Assembly (NCBI GenBank): GCA_028289375.1
Contig: JANQQK010000069.1
Coordinates: forward strand, 1-64,000
Source: Phycisphaerae bacterium
Lineage (GTDB): Bacteria; Planctomycetota; Phycisphaerae; UBA1845
Direction of reading: 5' to 3'
Length of the DNA: 64,000 bases
Every line of letters starts with the position of its first letter. Within the stretch, counting starts at the first letter, position 1. The position numbers and the translations under genes were made by a program. The notes under the pieces were generated by a model, which saw only the letters and a list, made by a program, of their open reading frames with translations, was not told the DNA's origin and searched no databases. Shown piece by piece: positions 9,000 to 19,287 of the stretch.

Positions 9000-9124
9000 C
9001 TCGCCCGCATTTGATGCAACGTGTCTGATTGACTCCTATGCCACGATCGGCAGTTCAAGCGGCATGCGGAATCTCACACAGCCATTGCATGCGTCGGAAT
9101 GAGCGGCATCACGATGAATGCGAA

Positions 9125-9154
9125 CAGGCCACCGTTCACCTGAACGATGGCCTG
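9125..9154. terminator. Hairpin between convergent genes
   Basis: The arms caggccaccgttc and gaacgatggcctg pair over 13 positions with one mismatch around a 4-base loop (acct). It lies between the stop of the methyltransferase gene and the stop of the convergent secreted-protein gene, where a bidirectional terminator is expected. No strong T-tract follows on either side, so the assignment is moderate. Confidence 0.45.
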
Positions 9155-9212
9155 CCCTGCGTTGACGCCCCAAACCTGATCGCGCGGCCCGAAGACCGCA
9201 CGTGTTGTTCAA

Positions 9213-9773
9213 CTAGAACCGATGTCCGCGGTGCGCTCGCTGAACGCGACGATGGTGACCGAAGTTGCGATAACCCGCCCGCTGAATGGCACGGTGCAAC
9301 CGACGCCGACTCGGCCGATGATCATCAAAGTCGTTGTACTGCACGCCGAATCCAACGCCGGTCGCACCCACCACCACAGAGGAACGACGCGTCCCGCAAA
9401 CCGGTCGCCGCACCGCGACATCCCGGTAATACCCATCCTGAACCAGCACACGCTCGATGCGGCACTCACGCCGCGCCGGACGCACAACAGTCCGCACCGT
9501 ACGGTAGCCCCGGATCCGCCCACGACGATTGAAGATCGGCACCTCACGCGTCTCGATCACCGCCGGCACATCGACGCAAACCTCACGATCCTCATACACC
9601 GCCGGAACCCAAACGCGCTCGATCGGCTGCGTCAGCACCGTCCGCACCGGCACATTCACGCCGATCCCGAACGAGATGTCGCCTGCCTTCGCGTCCTGCC
9701 CGGGCATCGACAAAAGCCCAAGCGACGCCACGATGCCGCTCAACGCCATCCTTGTCATCTGCATGTTCATCAT
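9213..9773 (-). CDS. Exported basic protein of unknown function
   Basis: A 186-residue protein with a clear signal peptide (MTRMALSGIVASLGLLSMPG then QDAKAG). The mature part is very rich in Arg and Val, with repeated hydrophobic-basic strands (VRTVLTQPIERVWVPAVYED, RECRIERVLVQDGYYRDVAV), and a His/Arg-rich C-terminus (NFGHHRRVQRAHRGHRF). No catalytic motif is recognised. A ggagg sequence precedes the start ATG. It is probably a periplasmic or surface-associated protein; the basic tail could bind nucleic acid or acidic polysaccharide (inference). Confidence 0.7.
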   Translation of the reverse strand: MMNMQMTRMALSGIVASLGLLSMPGQDAKAGDISFGIGVNVPVRTVLTQPIERVWVPAVYEDREVCVDVPAVIETREVPIFNRRGRIRGYRTVRTVVRPARRECRIERVLVQDGYYRDVAVRRPVCGTRRSSVVVGATGVGFGVQYNDFDDHRPSRRRLHRAIQRAGYRNFGHHRRVQRAHRGHRF

Positions 9774-9990
9774 CGCACGTCCTCCAAGCCAAGCGTGTCA
9801 CCGCCTCATCATTGACCGTACGATTTAATTAACACGTGTGAACTATATTGGTTAGGGAAAAATGTCGGCAAGTCGGCGAAAATCTCCTAACCAACGCATT
9901 CTCAGATGTTTATGGCCAAGACAATCATGTCCGAAAATGTCGAAAACGCCCCCATCCATCGCATTGACCCCGAACAGCCCGTTCCGATAA

Positions 9991-11328
<1,338 letters not shown>

Positions 11329-11447
11329 TTTTTGCGTTGAAACCGACTGCCGTTTGGCGAGAATGCGATCGCAGTGATCAGCGTCACGGATGACGCAACG
11401 ACATCGAAGCTGTCATCACGAAACGCCGCAGGGAGGCGACGTTCTCG

Positions 11448-11993
11448 GTGAGTGAATCCGCACCCAATCAGGTCCACCAAACCGAGCAGACGCAGCGTCG
11501 CGGCGCACCGGTCATGTTCTGGTGCCTCGTGATTCCCGCCTGCCTCACGTTCGCCCCGTGCATCATCATTCCCGTCTGGGAAGATTACCGCGCCATCAAG
11601 CTCGCCGAGAGCTACGAGAATGCCGCGCTGCAAACCATGCAGAAACACATCGCCCAGCAGAAACGCCACATCCACGCCCTGCGCACCGATCCCGCCGTCA
11701 ACGTCCGCCTCGCCAAGCGTGACCTCCGCTACCACCATCCCGACGAGCAGATCGTACACCTGCGCGGCATCACCGCACCGACCCCGAATCTCGATCACCC
11801 CGAGATCACCCTGCTCGAACCCCCGGCCCTGCTGCGGCGCATCCTCGGCCGGATCGTCGAGTTGTTGCCAAGCCAACTCTTCATCGATAGCTACGTCCGC
11901 ACGATGATCATGATGCTCTCGGGCGGCACGATTCTCGCTGCGTTCTTGCTGTTCCCACCCGGTGAGCGGCGCCGACCAACCGTGCTCGAATAG
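11448..11993 (+). CDS. FtsB/DivIC-like septum formation initiator protein with extra C-terminal TM
   Basis: A 181-residue protein: short cytoplasmic tail, a membrane helix (VMFWCLVIPACLTFAPCIII), a coiled-coil-like stretch (ENAALQTMQKHIAQQKRHIH), then ALRTDPAVNVRLAKRDLRYH followed by HPDEQIVHL. The last block resembles the DivIC/FtsB pattern in which a coiled coil is followed by an 'ARxxLGYxxPGE' element. Unlike standard FtsB it continues to a second membrane helix (MIMMLSGGTILAAFLLF). Position directly after eno supports the family call. The GTG start has a gggagg 11 bases upstream. Family members bridge the divisome; the role in this lineage is inferred. Confidence 0.6.
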   Translation: MSESAPNQVHQTEQTQRRGAPVMFWCLVIPACLTFAPCIIIPVWEDYRAIKLAESYENAALQTMQKHIAQQKRHIHALRTDPAVNVRLAKRDLRYHHPDEQIVHLRGITAPTPNLDHPEITLLEPPALLRRILGRIVELLPSQLFIDSYVRTMIMMLSGGTILAAFLLFPPGERRRPTVLE

Positions 11994-12110
11994 CGTCCCA
12001 TCAATTGACGTGGTTAGGATCCAACGCAACAGCATTGTTGGACTTTTTCCGCACACCACGCCATGATCTTGCGTATGGACCAAAGTCAGCGTTAGAAAAA
12101 GGAAAGCTCC

Positions 12111-12617
12111 ATGGCCGGTCGCGTGATTGTCATTCTCATCGTTCTTTGTCTTGGCGGATTCGTCCTCTACACACAGAACGTGGCAGATAATCCACAGACG
12201 TCTCTTGGCCCCGGCGATGACGGCGAGAATGTCATCGTCGATCAGTCGGATGGATTCGAAGATCCAAACGTCAAAGGCGTCAAGCCCGACACAGAAGCCA
12301 TCTTCAACGTCGAGGTCGACCTCACCTTCAACGGCGAACAGCCCAACCTCAATTTCATCGTCACCGAACAGCATGGCTGGTACGCCGGAACGGTTGTTGT
12401 GCAATTCTGGTACGTCGAAAAGGACGAAGACGGCACCGAATATCAAGTCGGAACACCCATCGAGACGCTTTGTCGCAAGTTCCTGCCATTCAATGGCGTG
12501 CTGGAACACAAAACCACGCCAACCCCAATCGAGTTCCCCGACGTAAGCGATTGGGGTACCAGCGAGAACTGGCGCGCCAGAGTTAGCCGGGCCAACGTCC
12601 TCGCCCCATCCGAGTAA
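12111..12617 (+). CDS. Membrane-anchored hypothetical protein
   Basis: A 168-residue protein with one N-terminal membrane segment (RVIVILIVLCLGGFVLYTQ), then an acidic linker and a domain with probable beta strands (DTEAIFNVEVDLTFNG, WYAGTVVVQFWYVEKDEDG). The start is preceded by aaagga. It resembles small anchored proteins of planctomycetes, but no family was recognised and no catalytic residues stand out. It ends 3 bases before the convergent kinase gene. Confidence 0.65.
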   Translation: MAGRVIVILIVLCLGGFVLYTQNVADNPQTSLGPGDDGENVIVDQSDGFEDPNVKGVKPDTEAIFNVEVDLTFNGEQPNLNFIVTEQHGWYAGTVVVQFWYVEKDEDGTEYQVGTPIETLCRKFLPFNGVLEHKTTPTPIEFPDVSDWGTSENWRARVSRANVLAPSE

Positions 12618-12620
12618 CGA

Positions 12621-13859
12621 TTATTTGAAGACAAGTTGGGCGAGATTGCCCAGGATCGACAACACCAGCAGGATGATCAACGTGACCGTCGTCACGTTCG
12701 TCCCGCCGCCGCGAAGGCTTGGATCAAGATCTTCCGGCGTTGCCTGCGTTACCGTTACACCAGATGACGCCAGCGTCTCCAGTGTCTGATCATCGTACTG
12801 CTTGCGCGCCTGGAATGGTGGCCCACCCTCAGAGACGGACTTCAAGTCGATGATCAGATCACGCGTCGACGCGTAACGCTCGTCACGACGCTTCGCCATC
12901 ATCACCTCGATGATCTCACCCACACCGGCCGACAAACTCGTGTTCTTGTGATCCGCCGGCGGCAATTCTTCTTTCAGATGCTTGTGCATCACCGCCGATG
13001 GCGTCGACCCCTCAAACGGCACCGCGCCAGTGACCATGTGGTAGAACGTCGCACCCAACGAGTAAATATCCGCACGGAAGTCGATGTTGATTTCGCCGCG
13101 AATCTGCTCCGGGCTGATGTAGTAAGGCGTTCCATACGCACGCCCTGCTTCCGACTGCGCCGTTTCGTAATCGCTCACTTCACGCGCAAGACCCATGTCG
13201 GCCAACTTCACGTCGCCGGTCTCCGCGATCATGACGTTCTTCGGCTTGACGTCGCGGTGGATGAACCCGCGGGCGTGCGCGTGTTCGAGCGCTTCAGCCG
13301 TCTGCAGAATGATCCGTATCGCGTCGGCCTCGGGCATCACGCGATGATCCTGCAACACGTCATACACCGTCTTGCCGTCAATGAACTCCATCACGAAGTA
13401 GTGGTAACCGCCCGACTCGCCGACATCGATCGCCTGCACAATGTTCGGGTGGTTCAACTGGGCAGCCGCACGCCCTTCGCGGTAGAAACGATCAACGAAT
13501 TCCTGATTCTCGCTGAGACGCTTGGGCAGGACCTTGACCGCCACGATGCGGTCGAGGCTGAGCTGGCGAGCCTTGTAGACGGTCGCCATCGCCCCCTGGC
13601 CGAGCTTCGCAATGATCTGAAATCCGGGGATCTGCTGGGCCGGACGATACATCGAATCGTCGTCCAGCGAGCGATTGACGCGCGCAAGCTGCGACTTGGT
13701 CACATAGCCCTCGCGCACCAGCATTTTGACGAGGGTAATCTCCTCGCCCTTCTCCGCCAGTTCGCGGCAGCGCTCCTTGCACAGTTCCACCTCGTCGGCG
13801 GTCACCATGCGATGATCAATGAGCTTACGACCTAGCTGCGATTCGTCTTCGCCGGGCAT
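12621..13859 (-). CDS. Serine/threonine protein kinase with N-terminal helical domain and C-terminal TM
   Basis: A 412-residue protein. Residues 8-62 form a helical module (LGRKLIDHRMVTADEVELCK, LVREGYVTKSQLARV) that resembles the small domains at the N-terminus of GspE/MshE-type ATPases. The kinase domain spans about 80-345 with loop LGQGAMATVYKA, catalytic Lys in VAVKVLP, HRDVKPKNVM and SPEQIRG. The Mg-binding DFG is DMG here (LADMGLAREV). One membrane helix (VTLIILLVLSILGNLAQLVF) sits at the extreme C-terminus, so the kinase faces the cytoplasm. There is no extracellular sensor domain. Confidence 0.92.
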   Translation of the reverse strand: MPGEDESQLGRKLIDHRMVTADEVELCKERCRELAEKGEEITLVKMLVREGYVTKSQLARVNRSLDDDSMYRPAQQIPGFQIIAKLGQGAMATVYKARQLSLDRIVAVKVLPKRLSENQEFVDRFYREGRAAAQLNHPNIVQAIDVGESGGYHYFVMEFIDGKTVYDVLQDHRVMPEADAIRIILQTAEALEHAHARGFIHRDVKPKNVMIAETGDVKLADMGLAREVSDYETAQSEAGRAYGTPYYISPEQIRGEINIDFRADIYSLGATFYHMVTGAVPFEGSTPSAVMHKHLKEELPPADHKNTSLSAGVGEIIEVMMAKRRDERYASTRDLIIDLKSVSEGGPPFQARKQYDDQTLETLASSGVTVTQATPEDLDPSLRGGGTNVTTVTLIILLVLSILGNLAQLVFK

Positions 13860-14069
13860 GCGTCTGCTCGAAGGTCCAACCTGATCCCTGAGTCGTCTCA
13901 GGACGCACGGACATGGGCTGCGTCCACCAAGGGTGCGATAATGTAGCGTCCACCAGTGACGCCAGCAACCGAAAACCCATAACAGTCCATCGGCCGGAAA
14001 TCACCACGTCCCGACCAATCAATGGGTCGGACCATTATAGGCACCCCAAAATCCGGCTTTCTCGACGGA

Positions 14070-15227
14070 TCACGACGTGGCGTACGTCCGCAAATGTGCG
14101 GAAATCTCACCCGCCGACATCTTCTCCATCGCCTGTTGCAGCCATGTGAATTGATGTTGTGAAATCAGCATCGGGGCTTCCATGTCCGTTGCCGCGATTT
14201 CCAGTTTTTCAAGTACAATGCGCGTCAGATCACCCACGCCGGCACCTGAGTGCCCAGACACGGCGATGGCCCTGCCAATCTGTTCGTGCCAGGCACTGAC
14301 ATCCCACACCGCCGGAAGATCGCCCTTACTCGCCACGACGATCAATCGCGTCGCATCCACCTTGCCGACGATCTCCTCCAAAAGCGCCGCCGGAACAGGA
14401 GATGAACCATCCAGCACCAGCAATGGCAGATCCGCCGCTGCAACCCTGGACAGCCCGCGTCGGATCGCCTCACGCTCCAACGCGTCTGCCTCCTGCCGAA
14501 CGCCAGCCGTATCCACCAGCCGAACCGGAACACCGTCCAGACTGATCGACACTTCATTCCAGTCGCGCGTCGTGCCCGGCTCTGGCGAGACGAGAAGCTC
14601 CGCACGATCAGCGAGGTGATTGATCAGCGTCGACTTCCCTGCGTTCGGAGGTCCGAAAACCGCAACGGTCGCACCATGGATCAGCATCCGCGCGTACTTC
14701 CAGGATTCCAGTAGAGATGGAATTTGATCGCTCACATCGGCCTCGGTAGAGCCGGACCACACGTCCTTCAGGCGCCGCGACTGTCGCGCGACAAACCGCA
14801 CCGCCCGACGCGTCTGGCAGCAAGCCAGCGCTTGTTCGGTTTCACGTGAAAGCCGCCACCCCGCATCACCCCGTGGCCCGAACCCAGCATCTCCCGAAAC
14901 AACCTCGCAACCATGTCGCTGCAACGCCGCCAGCAACCGCTCGGTCACCCGTAATCCACCATGGACGTTCAGGTCCGCGCTGACAATCAGCGCACCGTCG
15001 ACATCCACGCTGACGATCCCCTCGTCGATCACGCCGCTTTCGTCACGAAATGAACCAAATAGCAACCGATCCGGCGATGGTGTGTCGAGCGCGGTTGCCG
15101 ATTTCGGTTTGAAGACCTTGGCCAACGCACTGCCGCACCCGGGACCGGAAACGCGAATGATCGCGATCGCGCCGGTTGTGTTGGCCGTGATGACCGTCGC
15201 CGTAGTGATCGCGGAACCTTCAGACAT
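14070..15227 (-). CDS. MnmE/TrmE-like GTPase, divergent and shortened
   Basis: A 385-residue protein related to the tRNA-modification GTPase MnmE. Its N-terminal domain begins GAIAIIRVSGPGCGSALAKV and keeps a trace of the folate-binding VHGG segment. The G domain has P-loop GPPNAGKST (192-200), PGTTRD (217-222) and DTAG (239-242); the base-specifying motif is ASKGD rather than NKxD. The C-terminal Cys motif (C-[IL]-G-K) of true MnmE is absent and the protein is about 60-70 residues short. It is the last gene of the rpmA-obg-coaX operon. It may be a paralog with another role, or the lineage's only MnmE. Confidence 0.75.
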   Translation of the reverse strand: MSEGSAITTATVITANTTGAIAIIRVSGPGCGSALAKVFKPKSATALDTPSPDRLLFGSFRDESGVIDEGIVSVDVDGALIVSADLNVHGGLRVTERLLAALQRHGCEVVSGDAGFGPRGDAGWRLSRETEQALACCQTRRAVRFVARQSRRLKDVWSGSTEADVSDQIPSLLESWKYARMLIHGATVAVFGPPNAGKSTLINHLADRAELLVSPEPGTTRDWNEVSISLDGVPVRLVDTAGVRQEADALEREAIRRGLSRVAAADLPLLVLDGSSPVPAALLEEIVGKVDATRLIVVASKGDLPAVWDVSAWHEQIGRAIAVSGHSGAGVGDLTRIVLEKLEIAATDMEAPMLISQHQFTWLQQAMEKMSAGEISAHLRTYATS

Positions 15228-15254
15228 GACGACGCTTCGCGTGCATCCAGACGC

Positions 15255-16061
15255 CTACAGTTGCACGCCCGCAGCCAACCGCTTGTCGAACGCAAGCCCA
15301 ACGCCCGCGAGCGTCAGATCGTCGATGATCGCATCAAACACACCGCAGTCTTCCGCGAAAAGCCGAGCATCCCCGCCCGTCGCGACCGCCGGCAACCAGC
15401 GACCAACCTGCGTGGCGTAAGCTTCGATGATCTGTCGCACCGCACCGACGATGCCATGATAAATGCCCACCTGAATCGCGTGCGTCGTGTTCAACCCGAC
15501 GCCATCGGCAGGCCGAATGATGTCAACCTCCGGCAACTGCGCGGTTTGGTTGTTCAGGCTCTTCGCCTGCACGCGCGGTCCCGGCATGATCGCCCCACCC
15601 ATGAACGCGCCATTGTCATCGACGGCGTCAATTGTGATCGCCGTGCCGAAATCCACCACCACGCAGGCCTCCTTGCGACGATCAAACGCGGACGCCGCAG
15701 CACAGATGCGGTCCACGCCGACGGCTGTCGGCTCATCAACGAGCACGTCCATCGGCAGGGTTACCTGCTCGCCGACGAACAGCGGTTCCAGATCGTGCTC
15801 TCGCTCGACAATGTCGCCGATCACACCGTTCTGCTTCGGCACGACCGATGCGATCACCACGCCCGCGAGTCGACCGTCCAGTCCACCCGCAGCCAATCCG
15901 CTCAGAATCCCGCTGATCGCGGACATGTTCGATGAATCGAATCGTTGCGCGTCCTTGATCTCGCCGTCCGCGTAGAGCGCAGCAGCCGTGGTCTGATTGC
16001 CGACGTCGATGACGGCGATGGGCGCGTGTTTCTGATCCACGTCGGGATCGATCGCAATCAT
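15255..16061 (-). CDS. coaX: Type III pantothenate kinase
   Basis: First step of coenzyme A synthesis, phosphorylating pantothenate. The 268-residue protein has the acetate-kinase-superfamily fold motifs of CoaX: AVIDVGNQTTAAALY near the N-terminus, GVDRICAAASAF, ACVVVDFGTAITIDAV, PGPRVQAKSLNNQTAQLP and the late Gly-rich VATGGDARLF. The ATG at 16061 overlaps the obg stop (ATGA), showing translational coupling; longer upstream extensions in the same frame lie inside obg and are not conserved-looking. The tail LAGVGLAFDKRLA is slightly diverged. Confidence 0.93.
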   Translation of the reverse strand: MIAIDPDVDQKHAPIAVIDVGNQTTAAALYADGEIKDAQRFDSSNMSAISGILSGLAAGGLDGRLAGVVIASVVPKQNGVIGDIVEREHDLEPLFVGEQVTLPMDVLVDEPTAVGVDRICAAASAFDRRKEACVVVDFGTAITIDAVDDNGAFMGGAIMPGPRVQAKSLNNQTAQLPEVDIIRPADGVGLNTTHAIQVGIYHGIVGAVRQIIEAYATQVGRWLPAVATGGDARLFAEDCGVFDAIIDDLTLAGVGLAFDKRLAAGVQL

Positions 16062-17122
16062 GAATAGGACCTCAAGTGGGGTGGGATGATCTCCGGCTTC
16101 TCGGGTTCCGGCTCCGCCGCCGGTTTTTGCTCGTCGACGAGTTTCCACATGGCTTCGCCGAGCACATCAAGTCCGGACCGCGTCGCGGAGCTGATCGTCG
16201 TCACCGGTTTGTTGATCGCCGACCGCAACGCCGCCACACGCTCGTCAACTGCTTCCGGATCGATGTCGGTCTTGGTCGCGACGATCAGCTCCGGCTTGTC
16301 GGCCAATGTCGTGCTGAACTTGGTCAATTCCTCTCGGATGGTCGTGTACGCCTCGGCGGCGGATGGATCGCCGTCGGGTGGAAACAGGTCGACCAGATGT
16401 ACGATCACCCGCGTCCGTTCAATGTGTCGCAGAAAGGCGTCACCAAGACCCGCGCCTTCGTGCGCGCCCTCAATAAGCCCTGGGATGTCTGCGATGACGA
16501 TGCGGCGAAATCCCGATAGTTCAGCGATGCCCAGCTGCGGTCGCAACGTCGTGAATGGGTAGGGCGCGATTTTCGGGCTGGCCTTGGACATGTTGGCCAG
16601 CAGCGTGCTCTTGCCGGCGTTGGGCAGTCCGACAAGCCCGACATCCGCGATCAGCTTCAGCACGAGTTTCAGCCAGCGCTCCTCACCCGGCGTGCCCGGC
16701 TCTGCTTCACGCGGCGCCTGCTGCGTCGGGGTCGCAAACGCCTTGTTGCCGCGACCGCCCTTCCCACCGGCAGCCATCGACACGCGCTCGCCCAACTCGG
16801 TCAGATCCTTGAGCAGGACGCCGGTATCGCGATCGTAGATCATCGTGCCGGGCGGAAGTCGCAGATCGAGATCGTCACCATTCTTGCCGGTCTTCTGCTT
16901 GCCCTCGCCGGGCAATCCGTTCTTGGCGATCCAGTGATGCTTGCCCGTGAAATCCATCAGAGTCTCGACGCCCGGCGTCGCGACGGCGTAGACATGCCCG
17001 CCATCCCCGCCGGTTCCGCCATCGGGTCCGCCCTTGGGGACGTACTTCTCGCGTCGAAAGCTGACACACCCGTGTCCGCCGTCTCCGCCGCGAACGTAGA
17101 TTTCCGCTTCGTCAATGAACAT
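16058..17122 (-). CDS. obg: GTPase Obg/CgtA
   Basis: Ribosome-associated GTPase involved in large-subunit maturation and growth control. The Obg fold fills residues 1-158 with the glycine-rich stretches RGGDGGHGCVSFRREKYVPK and GGPDGGTGGDGGHVY. The G domain has GLPNAGKSTLLANM, switch I YPFTTLRPQLG, ADIPGLIEGAHEGAGLG and TKTDI. The C-terminal tail is short and charged. It lies downstream of rpmA, the usual arrangement, and upstream of coaX with a 4-base overlap. Confidence 0.97.
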   Translation of the reverse strand: MFIDEAEIYVRGGDGGHGCVSFRREKYVPKGGPDGGTGGDGGHVYAVATPGVETLMDFTGKHHWIAKNGLPGEGKQKTGKNGDDLDLRLPPGTMIYDRDTGVLLKDLTELGERVSMAAGGKGGRGNKAFATPTQQAPREAEPGTPGEERWLKLVLKLIADVGLVGLPNAGKSTLLANMSKASPKIAPYPFTTLRPQLGIAELSGFRRIVIADIPGLIEGAHEGAGLGDAFLRHIERTRVIVHLVDLFPPDGDPSAAEAYTTIREELTKFSTTLADKPELIVATKTDIDPEAVDERVAALRSAINKPVTTISSATRSGLDVLGEAMWKLVDEQKPAAEPEPEKPEIIPPHLRSYS

Positions 17123-17216
17123 GGTTCAGGATCGCTTCGTCGATCGCGCAGCAAAAATGGCTCGGCGCTCGCACGTCGAACCATCTCGTCTTACGTCTGA
17201 AACCGTCGCAGGGCGA

Positions 17217-17462
17217 CTAATTCGCGTTGGGGACGACGTTGACCTTGCGGCCGGAGAACTCAACCTTGCCGTCGGTCAACGCGAACAACGTGTCATCCCG
17301 ACCGCGGCCAACGTTGTGGCCCGGCAGGAACGGTGTGCCGCACTGGCGAATGATGATGGTCCCGGTGGTGACCGCCTGTCCGCCGTAGCGCTTCACGCCA
17401 CGAAACTGCGGATTGCTGTCACGTCCGTTGCGGGATGAACCCTGACCTTTCTTATGAGCCAT
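17217..17462 (-). CDS. rpmA: 50S ribosomal protein L27
   Basis: An 81-residue basic protein with the L27 signature [20 protein letters not shown], then [19 protein letters not shown] and [15 protein letters not shown]. It has no N-terminal processing extension of the Firmicutes type, so the N-terminal tail reaching the peptidyl-transferase centre starts at Ala2. It leads the rpmA-obg-coaX-mnmE-like operon. The usual upstream partner rplU (L21) is not adjacent; the gene before it encodes an exported protein. Confidence 0.97.
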   Translation of the reverse strand: MAHKKGQGSSRNGRDSNPQFRGVKRYGGQAVTTGTIIIRQCGTPFLPGHNVGRGRDDTLFALTDGKVEFSGRKVNVVPNAN

Positions 17463-17492
17463 TATCTCAACTCCAACTGACTTGCCACCCGA

Positions 17493-18140
17493 CTACCGCA
17501 GAACCCACTCCTGGGACACGCGCGCGGGAATGGCCTGTTGCCTCGTCATGCTGTCTCCGGGGAGATCATAGCGGATGGCGAGCGATTTGCGAAGGACGAA
17601 GAACGGCTGATTTTCGTCCGAAATGGGCTTTTTTCGATCAAATCCGGGGTTGGGCAGCCGTCGGATCTCTCCGGACAGCCCCCCAAGGAATACCGTGAAG
17701 TTGTTGACCTCGACGTCCATCTGCCGAAACGCGATCGCACTGGTCCGCGAATTGTCGATGCCCGGCAGAACGGGACCGATGATCGCGTTCGGATCGCGGA
17801 AGAACGGATGCGTCTTGCGGTGACGTTCCTGGATGGCGTTGTAGACCGTAGGGCTGATTTCCTCGCCGCCGGTGATCACGTCGAGTTGGTCGGTCACGAT
17901 CTCAAACGTCGGGTAGAACGGCACCTCGCGACGACCATTGTTCGTGACGGTGTAGATCACGTACCAGAACGTGGTTTCGTGATCATCGCCCGGCAGTCGA
18001 ATCTGAATCCGCTGCGGATCCTCATACGCGATGGAAAGTTCCCACGTCTTGATCGCCTTGGCCGGCTCGGGCACCGCCAATGCCGGCGTGCTGATCAGCA
18101 ATGCGCAGAAAATAGTCGTTCTGACCTGCTTCATGACCAA
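17493..18140 (-). CDS. Exported hypothetical protein
   Basis: A 215-residue protein with a signal peptide (VRTTIFCALLISTPALAVPE). The mature part contains an immunoglobulin-like beta pattern (TFWYVIYTVTNNGRREVPFY, FEIVTDQLDVITGGEEIS) and a segment DNSRTSAIAFRQMDVEVNNF followed by TVFLGGLSGE. This suggests a periplasmic beta-sandwich protein, but no named family is claimed. It lies 30 bases upstream of rpmA on the same strand and may share its transcript. Confidence 0.65.
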   Translation of the reverse strand: MVMKQVRTTIFCALLISTPALAVPEPAKAIKTWELSIAYEDPQRIQIRLPGDDHETTFWYVIYTVTNNGRREVPFYPTFEIVTDQLDVITGGEEISPTVYNAIQERHRKTHPFFRDPNAIIGPVLPGIDNSRTSAIAFRQMDVEVNNFTVFLGGLSGEIRRLPNPGFDRKKPISDENQPFFVLRKSLAIRYDLPGDSMTRQQAIPARVSQEWVLR

Positions 18141-18262
18141 AAGTCTAGCCCTCGACGTTGGGCTGTCAACGAACGGCGTCAGATGGATGGACAGGTTGCG
18201 GCAGATGCTGAGACAATTGAGCGGAATGGCCGTAACAAGAGCAGGACCGATTCGGAGATCAA

Positions 18263-19171
18263 ATGGTTGTCGCGGTGTTCATCCTGTTGTGCCTGATCTG
18301 GAGCTCGACGTGGCTGGGGATCAAGTACGCCATTCAGGACGTCACGCCCGTCACGGCTGCGGCGGCTCGATTTCTGCTGGCCGCCGGGATCTACCTGACG
18401 TTCCACGTCGTCCGGGGCATTCGATTTCCGCGCAGCCGGCGTATGTGCCTCGCCATCGCCCTGATGGGCGTTCCCCACATCTGCATTCCCTATGCACTGA
18501 CGTATTGGGCCGAGCAGCACATCACCTCGGGGATGACCTCGGTGCTCTTTGCGACGTTTCCGTTCGTGGTGGCCGGCGTCAGTGCCTGGATGGTCGCGGG
18601 TGAGGCGTGGACGCGGCAGAAGGCGATCGGGCTGGTGTGTGGTTTTATCGGTGTCGCGGTCGTGTTTCGCGAGCAGCTTGGCGTTGAGTCGGACAAGGCC
18701 GCGGTGGCGGTACTCGCGGTTCTGGGCGCCACGCTTTCTGGTGGATCGTCCATTGCGATGATCAAGCGATGGTTCAATCGCGAGGACACCGTGGCGTTGA
18801 CGGCCTTGCAGATGATCGGCGCTGCCGTCTCGCTCACCCTGCTCGCGTTCGCCGTCGAGCATCCGCTCGACGTCACATGGACGGCCACGGCGTTTGTGGC
18901 GACGTGTTATCTGGCCATCTTCGGCTCGGCGATTGCGTTCTTCGGCTATTATTGGCTGCTCAAGCGCATCGAAGGGACGGCTGCTGCGTCGATCACATTC
19001 GTGACGCCGGTGGTGGCGTTGATTCTCGGTTGGATATTTCAGGACGAACGGATCACGCCGTCACTGATTGTCGGCGCGGCGCTGGTGCTGATCGGCGTTC
19101 GGTTCGTGATGAGATCGCCTTCACGTCCGTCGCGCAAACCGTCTGCCGGTCCCAACCGGCGGGCCGCCTGA
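18263..19171 (+). CDS. DMT superfamily (EamA) transporter
   Basis: A 302-residue integral membrane protein with two EamA repeats of about five helices each. The first begins VVAVFILLCLIWSSTWLGIK and the second around AVAVLAVLGATLSGGSSIAM. Typical features are PVTAAAARFLLAAG in helix 2, ITSGMTSVLFATFPFVVAG, and the late GTAAASITFVTPVVALILGW plus GAALVLIGV. The family exports amino acids or other metabolites; the substrate cannot be assigned. The gene is divergent from the exported-protein gene, with a gap of about 120 bases holding their promoters. Confidence 0.9.
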   Translation: MVVAVFILLCLIWSSTWLGIKYAIQDVTPVTAAAARFLLAAGIYLTFHVVRGIRFPRSRRMCLAIALMGVPHICIPYALTYWAEQHITSGMTSVLFATFPFVVAGVSAWMVAGEAWTRQKAIGLVCGFIGVAVVFREQLGVESDKAAVAVLAVLGATLSGGSSIAMIKRWFNREDTVALTALQMIGAAVSLTLLAFAVEHPLDVTWTATAFVATCYLAIFGSAIAFFGYYWLLKRIEGTAAASITFVTPVVALILGWIFQDERITPSLIVGAALVLIGVRFVMRSPSRPSRKPSAGPNRRAA

Positions 19172-19287
19172 TTCAACATATTGGGACTGTTTTTCATCCC
19201 ACGGCGATTCGATTCGTAATGTATCTTTTTCGTCGTGGCCGACTTTGCGGCTGGCGGATCATCTCTGATGTCTTGAAAGGGGATCGC

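Noticed and set aside
18769..19287. N-terminal extension of the HAMP-like protein
   Set aside because: It overlaps the DMT transporter in another frame and lacks membrane or domain character; the ATG at 19288 has a good ribosome-binding site.
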